Assembly (NCBI GenBank): GCA_001798105.1
Contig: MGRI01000101.1
Span: 4,562-13,819 of the forward strand
Reading direction: 5' to 3'
DNA length: 9,258 bases
From: Deltaproteobacteria bacterium RIFCSPHIGHO2_02_FULL_40_11
GTDB taxonomy: Bacteria; Bdellovibrionota; JACOXK01; 2-02-FULL-40-11
Below are positions 1 through 6,382 of the stretch, piece after piece. Both the position numbers and the translations under genes were made by a program. Each line of letters starts with the position of its first letter. Position 1 is the first letter of the stretch. Below the pieces are notes generated by a model. It did not search any database and had not been told where the DNA came from. It saw nothing but the letters and a program-made list of their open reading frames with translations.

Positions 1-53
1 GAATCTTTGTTCGATCAGGCTCGCTTTCGTATCTCAGGATGGCTGAAAGTCGT

Positions 54-142
54 CACATCAGCATAGAGAAATATCTTTCGAATGGGAGGATCTACACCGG
101 GCGGAGGGGCCCATGAGAAAGATATTTCTCTATGCTGATGTG
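54..142. repeat. Long inverted repeat (26-bp perfect stem)
   Basis: Positions 54-79 and 117-142 are exact reverse complements over 26 bp. Inside them, 80-81 (GA) faces 115-116 (GA), a tandem G-A mismatch, and then 82-86 (ATGGG) pairs with 110-114 (CCCAT). The stem is therefore about 33 bp with a GC-rich loop of 23 nt at 87-109. There is no T-tract after the right arm, so it is not a typical intrinsic terminator. No target-site duplication is obvious next to the outer ends. The right arm ends directly at a GGAGAG that could serve as a ribosome-binding site for the lipoprotein gene. The structure is seen directly; its nature (miniature mobile element, REP-like repeat or structured RNA) is unknown. 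Confidence 0.85.
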
Positions 143-147
143 GAGAG
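142..147 (+). promoter_or_regulatory. Possible Shine-Dalgarno for alternative TTG start at 157
   Basis: GGAGAG lies 9 nt before a TTG codon (157-159) that is in frame with the lipoprotein gene. It is the only purine-rich Shine-Dalgarno-like sequence near the 5' end of that gene, because the ATG at 193 has none. It abuts the right arm of the inverted repeat. It supports the longer start but does not settle it. Confidence 0.35.
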
Positions 148-192
148 TCTACGCATTTGATCTCTCACCATAGCCATGTTACATTTATAAAA

Positions 193-1401
193 ATGCATCG
201 TTTTTTTTATATTTTAAGTTTATTTTTTCTCACTTCCTGCGTATTTGGGCCTGCCACAGAAGATTCTACAGAATTTGCGGGGCTTGTTTTGGGACAGAGT
301 AATTTTGAAGTGGCAGATACCAATTCCGGGGCCAGTGGATCCAATGCCGCAGCCAGCTCCTTATTTTCCCCCAAAGCCGTGCATTTTGATGGCACCAAAC
401 TTTTTGTCGCAGATTCTTCCAATAATCGCGTTCTCATTTGGAACAGCGCCCCGACCAGCAATAAACAAAACGCAGATGTCGTCATTGGGCAAACCGACAA
501 ACTTGGAAATACAGCCAATCAAGGCGGTGCTACCGGACAAAGTACCCTTTCGAACCCCACGGCTGTTTTTTCTAATGGCACACGTCTTTTTATCGCAGAT
601 ACTGGGAATAACCGGATTTTGATTTTTGACACGATCCCCACGTCTGATAACGCCAATGCAGATCGCGTTGTGGGACATGCCACTTTCACAGAAAATGAGG
701 CCAATCGCCTGGATGGGGATACAGCAGGCGTTCGTGCCGATACCTTAAATGGTCCAACGGGCGTCTACTATAATGGTGATAAACTTTTTATTTCAGATAC
801 TCAAAATTACCGCGTTCTTATTTTTAATAGCCTTCCAGGAACAAATTCTGGTAGCGCAGACGTTGTTGTGGGACAGGTGGATAAAGTAACAGCCTCAACC
901 TCTCGCCCACTCGCCGCAAACAGCTTAAAGAAACCCTCTGGCATTTTTGCAGAAAGCCCTGCTGATGCAGGCGTTCCAAGGCTGATTGTTTCTGACACTG
1001 GAAATAACCGCGTTCTTATTTTTAATTCCATCCCGGATTCCGACAATACCAGCGCCAACACTGTGATTGGGCAAACAGGCCTTACAGCAGGCGGTAGCGG
1101 GACTTCCAGCTCCAAGCTATCTGCCCCGGAAGGCATTTCCCATGACGAGGGCACAGAACAATTCTTAATTGCAGACCGCGGCAATAACCGCGTTTTGATT
1201 TATGATTCCCTCCCCGGTTCCAGTGGGGCTTCGGCTTCCCGTGTGCTTGGCCAAGCAGATTTTGATAGCTCTGGCGTGAACCGAAATGAAGAGGTCGATG
1301 GCAATACCTTAAACCAACCCTATGGCGTTTATACCAACGGCAGTATCATTTGGGTGGCAGACACACAAAATGCCCGAGTTCTTCGGTTTTCAGCCAAGTA
1401 A
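193..1401 (+). CDS. NHL-type six-bladed beta-propeller lipoprotein
   Basis: This gene encodes a probable exported lipoprotein of 402 aa built from six NHL-like beta-propeller repeats. From the ATG at 193 the N-terminus has a short hydrophobic signal (residues 4-12) ending in a lipobox L-T-S-C, with lipidated Cys16. Residues after Cys are V-F, not Asp, which by the Lol rule favours the outer membrane. Six motifs of the form (L/I)-x-(A/V/S)-D-x-x-N-x-R-V/I-L-I/R-F/W/Y start near residues 70, 132, 198, 264, 324 and 386. They are spaced 60-66 residues apart, and most are followed by an A-D/S-x-V-V/L-G-Q strand. That is one full propeller. NHL propellers usually bind proteins, nucleic acids or glycans, or act as enzymes; no catalytic residues are evident and the ligand is unknown. 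An in-frame TTG at 157 with a GGAGAG upstream would add 12 residues before the signal. No clear terminator follows, so read-through into the T2SS operon is possible, but no functional link is shown. Confidence 0.85.
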   Translation: MHRFFYILSLFFLTSCVFGPATEDSTEFAGLVLGQSNFEVADTNSGASGSNAAASSLFSPKAVHFDGTKLFVADSSNNRVLIWNSAPTSNKQNADVVIGQTDKLGNTANQGGATGQSTLSNPTAVFSNGTRLFIADTGNNRILIFDTIPTSDNANADRVVGHATFTENEANRLDGDTAGVRADTLNGPTGVYYNGDKLFISDTQNYRVLIFNSLPGTNSGSADVVVGQVDKVTASTSRPLAANSLKKPSGIFAESPADAGVPRLIVSDTGNNRVLIFNSIPDSDNTSANTVIGQTGLTAGGSGTSSSKLSAPEGISHDEGTEQFLIADRGNNRVLIYDSLPGSSGASASRVLGQADFDSSGVNRNEEVDGNTLNQPYGVYTNGSIIWVADTQNARVLRFSAK

Positions 1402-1436
1402 TCACTTAAAATGACTGCGCTTTTTAGGTTTTTCCC

Positions 1437-1466
1437 TTGATTTGATTTTTCAAAACCCTGTATAAT
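1437..1466 (+). promoter_or_regulatory. Sigma70-type promoter of the T2SS operon
   Basis: The -35 element is TTGATT (1437-1442) and the -10 element is a consensus TATAAT (1461-1466), with an 18-bp spacer. Transcription would start near 1473, leaving a 5' leader of about 100 nt before gspC that contains the hairpin at 1523-1567. It is the best promoter-like match I found in the 169-nt gap, and no other strong promoter is seen inside the gsp cluster. The hexamers are seen directly; activity is inferred. Confidence 0.6.
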
Positions 1467-1522
1467 TTAGGCTAGGGATTGTTATTTTAAACGAATTCCA
1501 ACACCGATTCATTTTTCAAAAA

Positions 1523-1567
1523 GGTTAGATCTTGCTTTGCTAAAAAAATGTGCAAAGGGATCTGACC
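1523..1567 (+). promoter_or_regulatory. Leader hairpin sequestering the gspC ribosome-binding site
   Basis: Positions 1523-1531 (GGTTAGATC) pair with 1559-1567 (GATCTGACC), 9 bp with one G-U. After a small internal loop (1532-1534 against 1558), 1535-1540 (CTTTGC) pairs with 1552-1557 (GCAAAG), closing an A-rich loop of 11 nt. The likely gspC Shine-Dalgarno, AAAGGGA at 1554-1560, lies within the 3' strand of this structure. The hairpin ends 3 nt before the ATG at 1571. It could act as a translational brake, or it could be a REP-like palindrome inserted in the leader. There is no T-run, so it is not an intrinsic terminator. Confidence 0.6.
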
Positions 1568-1570
1568 CGG

Positions 1571-2554
1571 ATGCACATAAATATGGCAAAAAAATTCGAC
1601 CTCAGGGTCCTATTCGATCGTTTAAGTCAGGTATCTTTAGACTTTGCAACCCTTCAAAAGTACATGTGGGTGTTGCATTTGTTTATTATCTTTTTGTTTG
1701 CAAAATCTGCTTCCAATCTCTTTGTAAGCTACATCGACCATAAAATTCAAGCGCCCATGGAAGCGGCCGCAAAAACTGAAAAAAAGACAGTCCAAGCGCC
1801 CGTCACACAGTACCCCCCTTCCGAAGAATTTAAAGTCATCCCCAAGCGAAATATTTTTAACCCCTTCGCCAAAGAAGAAGAAATCGCACCGACCGCTACC
1901 GATAAACCCAAGGGCTTTGGACTCGATGAAGCAGGGGCCGTCGCAAGCTCCCTTCCTTTTGAACTCGTCGGAACCATTATTTTATCGAATCCTGCAAAGT
2001 CCATTGCTGCCATCTTGGATAAAGGCCAACGCCAAACCGAATCTTTCCAAGTCGGCGAAGTCATGGGCGGCAAAGCAAAAATTTATAAAATTGAAGCTGT
2101 GAGAGTGTATTTTGAAAACACAGATTCAAGCCAATTAGAATTTATTGAGATGAAAGAAGACAAAACTGCAGCGATTTCAACATTTGCGCCTTCTGCTCCT
2201 GATCGAGGCGAAACCGGCGTCCGACAAGCGGGTGAAAATAAATTTATTATCGACCGAAATGCCATGGAAACGACCCTTTCCAACCCCAATGAAATTTTAA
2301 CGCAAGCCCGAGCCGTTCCCAATATTGTGGGTGGAAAAATTAAAGGATTTCGTATTTTTGCAATTAAACCGGGCTCTATTTATGAAAAACTGGGCATTAA
2401 AAATGGAGACATTATTGAACGCGTCAATGGCGTTGACATGGATAGCCCAGCCAAAGCTTTGGAATTTTATGGCGCGCTCACACAGGCGTCGGACATTACG
2501 CTCGATGTGGTTACAAATGGCCAAAAGCAAACGTATACGTATCAAATCAAGTAG
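1571..2554 (+). CDS. gspC: Type II secretion system protein GspC
   Basis: GspC is the bitopic inner-membrane protein that links the inner-membrane platform to the secretin and helps select substrates. The 327-aa product has a short cytoplasmic N-terminus, one transmembrane helix at about residues 32-52, a linker rich in Ala/Lys/Pro, and a periplasmic HR domain from about 88 to 200. The HR domain opens with the typical I-P-x-R-N-I-F-N-P-F and continues with L-V-G-T-I. A C-terminal PDZ domain spans about 240-325, with the core G-I-K-N-G-D-I-I near 277. PDZ rather than coiled-coil is one of the two known GspC types. The ATG at 1571 is preceded at 10 nt by AAAGGGA. Alternatives are ATG 1583 (four codons later) and GTG 1550, the latter lying inside the leader hairpin and less likely. 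It is the first gene of the operon, and gspD follows after 19 nt. Confidence 0.9.
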   Translation: MHINMAKKFDLRVLFDRLSQVSLDFATLQKYMWVLHLFIIFLFAKSASNLFVSYIDHKIQAPMEAAAKTEKKTVQAPVTQYPPSEEFKVIPKRNIFNPFAKEEEIAPTATDKPKGFGLDEAGAVASSLPFELVGTIILSNPAKSIAAILDKGQRQTESFQVGEVMGGKAKIYKIEAVRVYFENTDSSQLEFIEMKEDKTAAISTFAPSAPDRGETGVRQAGENKFIIDRNAMETTLSNPNEILTQARAVPNIVGGKIKGFRIFAIKPGSIYEKLGIKNGDIIERVNGVDMDSPAKALEFYGALTQASDITLDVVTNGQKQTYTYQIK

Positions 2555-2561
2555 TATGAAC

Positions 2562-2567
2562 GAGGGG
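2562..2567 (+). promoter_or_regulatory. gspD Shine-Dalgarno
   Basis: GAGGGG lies 6 nt before the ATG at 2574. It fixes the gspD start there rather than at the in-frame ATG at 2556, which would place it inside the coding sequence, or at the far-upstream in-frame start at 2325 that lies within gspC. Confidence 0.7.
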
Positions 2568-2573
2568 AAACAT

Positions 2574-4673
2574 ATGAAACTAAAAAACTGTTTTTTAAAA
2601 TACCTGGGGAGTTTTATTTTGATGTGTATCCTTGTCAATCAGGTCATGGCCCAACCCAAACCCGAAACCAAAGCACCCGAGGCACCGCCCAAGGAAATTA
2701 AAATTGAAGGCACCCCTGCCCCGCAACAAAGTCTTAAAATTACAAGTATTAATTTTAGGGATGAAACCTTGGAAGCTGTCACCAAAAGCATGAGTAAGCT
2801 GACTGGGAAAAGTTTTATTGTCACCACAGACTTGAGTCGAAAAAAAGTAACCATTATTTCTGAAGAAGAAGTCACCATTGAAGAAGCCTACAGAGCCTAT
2901 TTGTCCGCACTCGAGATGAATGATTTAACGGTTGTTCCTGTAGGAAAATTTTTAAAAATTGTGTCTTCCAGAGATGCCCCCAAAATGTCTTTACACACCT
3001 ACGCTGGGAAATATGCGCCTTCGAGCGATGAATTTATTACGCGCATTCACCACCTCAAATATATTAATGCACAAGAAATTTCACGCTCTCTTCAATCTTT
3101 GGTCAATCCCAGATCCATGGTTGCCTATGAAGCCACAAATAGTCTTATTGTGACAGATACCGGCGCCAATATTCAGCGCCTCGTTGAAATTTTAGAACAT
3201 TTAGATATTCAAGGCTTTGAAGAAAAATTAGAAGTCATCAAAATTCACCATGCCTCTGCAAAGGATATTGCCGATCAACTCAATAATTTTTTAGATACAG
3301 CCGGGAAAGGTCGCTCTGGCCCTCAGAGCCGATTTGCACCCCCAAGCGTTACAACAGGATCTGAAGGCGGAGAGTCCATCTCTAAAATTATTCCAGATCC
3401 CAGAACCAATCACATTATTGTCAAAGCCAATGATCAAGGCATTGAAAAGTTAAAAGACCTTATTTCAAAACTGGATGTTCCGGTTCGAGGCGGCGGGAAA
3501 ATTCATGTGTATTATCTCCAAAACTCATCTGCTGAAAAAGTGTCTGCCACCCTTTCAAAACTTGTTACCTCTTCACGCGGCGCCAGCCGTCCGGGGCTCC
3601 CCACCAGCGGAGATCTTGAATTTGAAGGTGAAATTAAAATTACAGGCGACCAAGAAACCAATTCCATTGTTGTCACCTCTTCCCTGCAAGACTTTAGCAC
3701 CATCAAAGATGTCATTCGAAAATTAGATATCCCCAGAAAACAAGTCTATGTAGAAGCTTATATTTTAGAGATCAGCATTGCTAAAAGTAAAGCTCTGGGA
3801 CTTTCATACACGGCAGGCGTTCCTGCTGCAGGATTTAAAAATGGACTTGTCGGCGGATTTTCTGGAACCCAACCCAATTCCCTGGAATCTGTTTTAGACC
3901 CTACAAAATTTTTAACGCCGGGCAGTGGCGTTTTAGGATTTGTGACGTCAGGATTTACAGAAATTAAACTTTCCGATGGGCAAACCCGAAAAATTCCAAA
4001 TGCCACAGCACTGGTACGGGCCCTGGCCACAGATGCCAATTCAAATTTACTGTCAGCACCTCAAATTTTGGCATTGGATAACGAAGAATCGACCATTGAA
4101 GTATCTGAAAAAATTCCAACATTGGCAGGGACAACGCTCACCGCCACCGGGCTGACCCAACAAAATATTCAACGCGAACCCATTGGACTCACTTTAAAGA
4201 TTAAACCGCAAATTAATCCCACCTCCAAAGTGGTTCGTTTAGAAATTGATCAGGTGATTGAAGACATTTCAAACCGAAAGCCTCCGAGTGATATTCAAGG
4301 CCAAACCTTTGCCTCCACAAAACGCGCCATGAAATCAACCGTATTGGTGAAAGATCAAGATACCGTTGTCATTGGGGGCTTGCTCAAAGACAACGTGAAT
4401 GAAACGTCCAGCAAAGTTCCCCTTTTGGGAGACATTCCCATTTTAGGGTGGCTTTTTAAAAGCACCTCTCAAGAAATTGTAAAAACAAATTTAATGCTTC
4501 TTTTAACACCCAATATTATTGCTGAATATGGAGATTTTCGAAAACTCTTTGATCAGAAAATGAAAGACAGACAAGAATTTATCGATCGCAATTATTCTCA
4601 AGACGATCGAAAAACATCATATATCAATAAAATGAACCCCCCCAAGAGGGATGATCAAGGGGATGTAAGATAA
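2574..4673 (+). CDS. gspD: Type II secretion system secretin GspD
   Basis: GspD forms the multimeric outer-membrane channel through which folded periplasmic proteins leave the cell. The 699-aa product has a Sec signal peptide with probable cleavage after V-M-A (residue 26), then a Pro-rich linker. The N0 domain starts at about residue 54. N1 (about 156-214), N2 (about 218-303) and N3 (about 307-391) follow, each ring domain ending in the L-D-I or L-D-V-P segment usual for this family. The secretin core covers about 392-656 and includes the signature V-P-L-L-G-D-I-P-I-L-G-W-L-F at 615-628. The C-terminal tail is about 43 residues long and charged; it may be an S-domain-like segment for a pilotin, but this is uncertain. 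N2 contains a low-complexity Gly/Ser/Pro loop, which is common in GspD. Length is in the normal family range. The N0 ring is expected to contact the HR domain of GspC encoded just upstream. Confidence 0.96.
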   Translation: MKLKNCFLKYLGSFILMCILVNQVMAQPKPETKAPEAPPKEIKIEGTPAPQQSLKITSINFRDETLEAVTKSMSKLTGKSFIVTTDLSRKKVTIISEEEVTIEEAYRAYLSALEMNDLTVVPVGKFLKIVSSRDAPKMSLHTYAGKYAPSSDEFITRIHHLKYINAQEISRSLQSLVNPRSMVAYEATNSLIVTDTGANIQRLVEILEHLDIQGFEEKLEVIKIHHASAKDIADQLNNFLDTAGKGRSGPQSRFAPPSVTTGSEGGESISKIIPDPRTNHIIVKANDQGIEKLKDLISKLDVPVRGGGKIHVYYLQNSSAEKVSATLSKLVTSSRGASRPGLPTSGDLEFEGEIKITGDQETNSIVVTSSLQDFSTIKDVIRKLDIPRKQVYVEAYILEISIAKSKALGLSYTAGVPAAGFKNGLVGGFSGTQPNSLESVLDPTKFLTPGSGVLGFVTSGFTEIKLSDGQTRKIPNATALVRALATDANSNLLSAPQILALDNEESTIEVSEKIPTLAGTTLTATGLTQQNIQREPIGLTLKIKPQINPTSKVVRLEIDQVIEDISNRKPPSDIQGQTFASTKRAMKSTVLVKDQDTVVIGGLLKDNVNETSSKVPLLGDIPILGWLFKSTSQEIVKTNLMLLLTPNIIAEYGDFRKLFDQKMKDRQEFIDRNYSQDDRKTSYINKMNPPKRDDQGDVR

Positions 4674-4681
4674 ACAAACAC

Positions 4682-6379
4682 ATGGCAAAACCCAAAGCAA
4701 AATTAGGTGAAATTCTTCTCCAGCATACTTCTTTAAATGAGAAACAGCTGGATGAGGCTTTGATCGCGCAACGCGAGCAAGGCGGAAAACTGGGAGATGT
4801 TTTAATTGATAAAGGGTTTTTAAAGCCTGAAGAAATTCAAAAAGCTTTAAGTGTTCAGCTCGGCATTCCTTTTTTACAAGACATCCCCTTAGATACAATG
4901 GATGCAAGTTTGGTCGATAACCTTCCCATTAATTTTTGCAAAGAAAACGAATGTCTCCCCATTTCTAAAAAAGATGGCGAAATTACCGTTGCCATTGCCA
5001 ACCCCCTGGAACAAACCGCCTTGGATGATATTCGCATTATTCTTCAAGCCCAAAGTATCAAACCTGTGATTGTAAGCCCGCTCAAAATTCAAGATGCCAT
5101 TAACCGGGTATTTGAAAAAAAATCTGAAAAACAAATGGCCGAAATTGGCGATGAATCGATGGATTTATCGTACGAACTGGAAGAACCGGAAGATTTACTG
5201 GACGCCAGTGATGAAGCCCCCATTATTCGACTGGTAAATTCTTTACTCTTTCGCTCCGTAAAAGAACGCGCCAGTGATATTCATATTGAACCCCAGGAAA
5301 GAGAAGTCGTCGTCCGGTTCCGTATCGATGGCGTTTTATACGATGTGTATAAGCCGCCCAAAGCCTTTCAAAACAGCATTACGTCTCGCGTCAAAGTCAT
5401 GGCAGATTTAAACATCGCTGAAAAACGCGTCCCCCAAGATGGGCGCATTCGCATTAAAGTGGCCGGAAAAGACATTGATATTCGGGTGTCTACCGTTCCT
5501 GTTGCCCATGGCGAACGCATTGTCATGCGACTTGCTGATAAAAGTACCGTTATTTTAAAATTGGAAGACCTGGGCTTTGACGGAAAACTTTTGAATCAAA
5601 TATCTGAGCTCATCCAAAAAAAACATGGCATTATTTTGGTTACGGGGCCTACAGGCAGTGGAAAATCATCTACACTGTATGCCTGCTTGGCTCGGCTCAA
5701 CTCTGTAGAGCGAAACATTATGACCATTGAAGACCCGGTGGAAGTTCAAGTCAAAGGCATTGGTCAAATTCCAGTGAACCCCAAAACAAATTTAACGTTT
5801 GCGGCAGGCTTACGCGCCATTTTGCGACAAGACCCAGATATTGTGATGGTCGGTGAAATTCGAGACCTTGAAACAGCTGAAATTTCTGTTCAGGCCTCGC
5901 TTACAGGGCACTTGGTTTTAAGCACACTTCACACCAATGATGCTTCGGGTGCCATTACCCGACTTGCAGATATGGGGGTTGAGCCGTTCTTGGTCGCAAC
6001 GTCTATCTTAGGGGTTGTGGGTCAAAGACTGATTCGTCGTATTTGTCCAAAATGTAAAAAAGAATACGCCCCCACTCCCGAAGAATTTGAAAAATTGGGA
6101 CTGAAAGCAGAAGAGTTTCAAAACAAAACCGTGTATCAGGCCCAAGGCTGTGTAGCCTGTATGAATACAGGCTACAGTGGTCGAACCTGTATTAAAGAAC
6201 TTTTTATTGTCGACGAAGAAATTCGTCAGCTCATCATTCAAGGGGCAGACTCTACAAAACTGAAAAAGGCTGGCCTTGAAAAAGGCATGAAAACCATCCG
6301 TGAAGACGGCATTCAAAAAATACTCGAAGGCGTTACGACCATCCAAGAAATCTTACGTGCCACACAAGTAGAAACCTAA
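4682..6379 (+). CDS. gspE: Type II secretion ATPase GspE
   Basis: GspE is the cytoplasmic hexameric ATPase that powers pseudopilus assembly. The 565-aa product begins with a T2SSE_N/MshEN-like domain holding two tandem 24-residue repeats (7-30 and 36-59). The ATPase region follows: Walker A G-P-T-G-S-G-K-S at 322-329, the Asp box I-E-D-P at 349-352, Walker B with D-P-D-I-V-M-V-G-E at 384-392 (catalytic Glu392), and the His box T-G-H-L-V-L-S-T-L-H-T-N-D near 408-420. A zinc-binding four-Cys module follows, C455-x2-C458 and C490-x2-C493, as in true GspE/PilB-type ATPases. Shortly after it the usual G-R-x-G-I-Y-E-L is G-R-T-C-I-K-E-L here, giving an extra Cys503. The gene starts 8 nt after gspD. 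The nearest good Shine-Dalgarno (AAGGGGA, 4657-4663) is 18 nt away, so translation is probably coupled to gspD. Confidence 0.97.
   Translation: MAKPKAKLGEILLQHTSLNEKQLDEALIAQREQGGKLGDVLIDKGFLKPEEIQKALSVQLGIPFLQDIPLDTMDASLVDNLPINFCKENECLPISKKDGEITVAIANPLEQTALDDIRIILQAQSIKPVIVSPLKIQDAINRVFEKKSEKQMAEIGDESMDLSYELEEPEDLLDASDEAPIIRLVNSLLFRSVKERASDIHIEPQEREVVVRFRIDGVLYDVYKPPKAFQNSITSRVKVMADLNIAEKRVPQDGRIRIKVAGKDIDIRVSTVPVAHGERIVMRLADKSTVILKLEDLGFDGKLLNQISELIQKKHGIILVTGPTGSGKSSTLYACLARLNSVERNIMTIEDPVEVQVKGIGQIPVNPKTNLTFAAGLRAILRQDPDIVMVGEIRDLETAEISVQASLTGHLVLSTLHTNDASGAITRLADMGVEPFLVATSILGVVGQRLIRRICPKCKKEYAPTPEEFEKLGLKAEEFQNKTVYQAQGCVACMNTGYSGRTCIKELFIVDEEIRQLIIQGADSTKLKKAGLEKGMKTIREDGIQKILEGVTTIQEILRATQVET
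6151..6176 (+). repeat. Perfect 12-bp palindrome inside gspE
   Basis: Positions 6151-6162 (TGTAGCCTGTAT) and 6165-6176 are exact reverse complements separated by 2 nt. In RNA this gives an 11-bp stem with a TGAA tetraloop. It lies in the codons for the second Cys pair of the GspE zinc site. It may be a chance result of codon choice or an mRNA structure. Confidence 0.8.
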
Positions 6380-6382
6380 ACC

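Noticed and set aside
1..66. Open reading frame tail in frame 1 (stop TAG 64-66), as a possible 3' end of an upstream gene; a second open tail in frame 3 ends at 114-116.
   Set aside because: Both run into the inverted repeat, neither peptide resembles a family I recognise, and several frames including the minus strand are open by chance here. Too short to support a gene.
135..140. CTGATG next to a long stem, reminiscent of part of a hammerhead ribozyme core.
   Set aside because: The full core (CUGAUGA plus GAAA and a cleavage triplet in the right stem arrangement) is not present.
157..185. TTGATC-17-TACATT as a weak promoter giving a leaderless lipoprotein mRNA starting near the ATG at 193.
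   Set aside because: Both hexamers match only 4 of 6 positions; too weak to list as a feature.
1402..1436. Search for an intrinsic terminator after the lipoprotein gene.
   Set aside because: T-rich stretches are present, but no convincing GC-rich stem precedes them.
2325..2573. In-frame upstream extension of gspD to 2325.
   Set aside because: It lies in another frame of gspC, would bury the signal peptide internally, and the ATG at 2574 has a strong Shine-Dalgarno.
4637..4643. Run of seven C near the 3' end of gspD as a possible programmed frameshift to fuse GspD with downstream sequence.
   Set aside because: Both alternative frames meet a stop within a few codons and neither connects to gspE.
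5115..5122. Runs of eight A in gspE (5115-5122, 5616-5623) and gspF (6513-6520) as slippage or phase-variation sites.
   Set aside because: A-runs of this length are expected in a Lys-rich, AT-leaning genome; frames are intact and nothing suggests regulated slippage.
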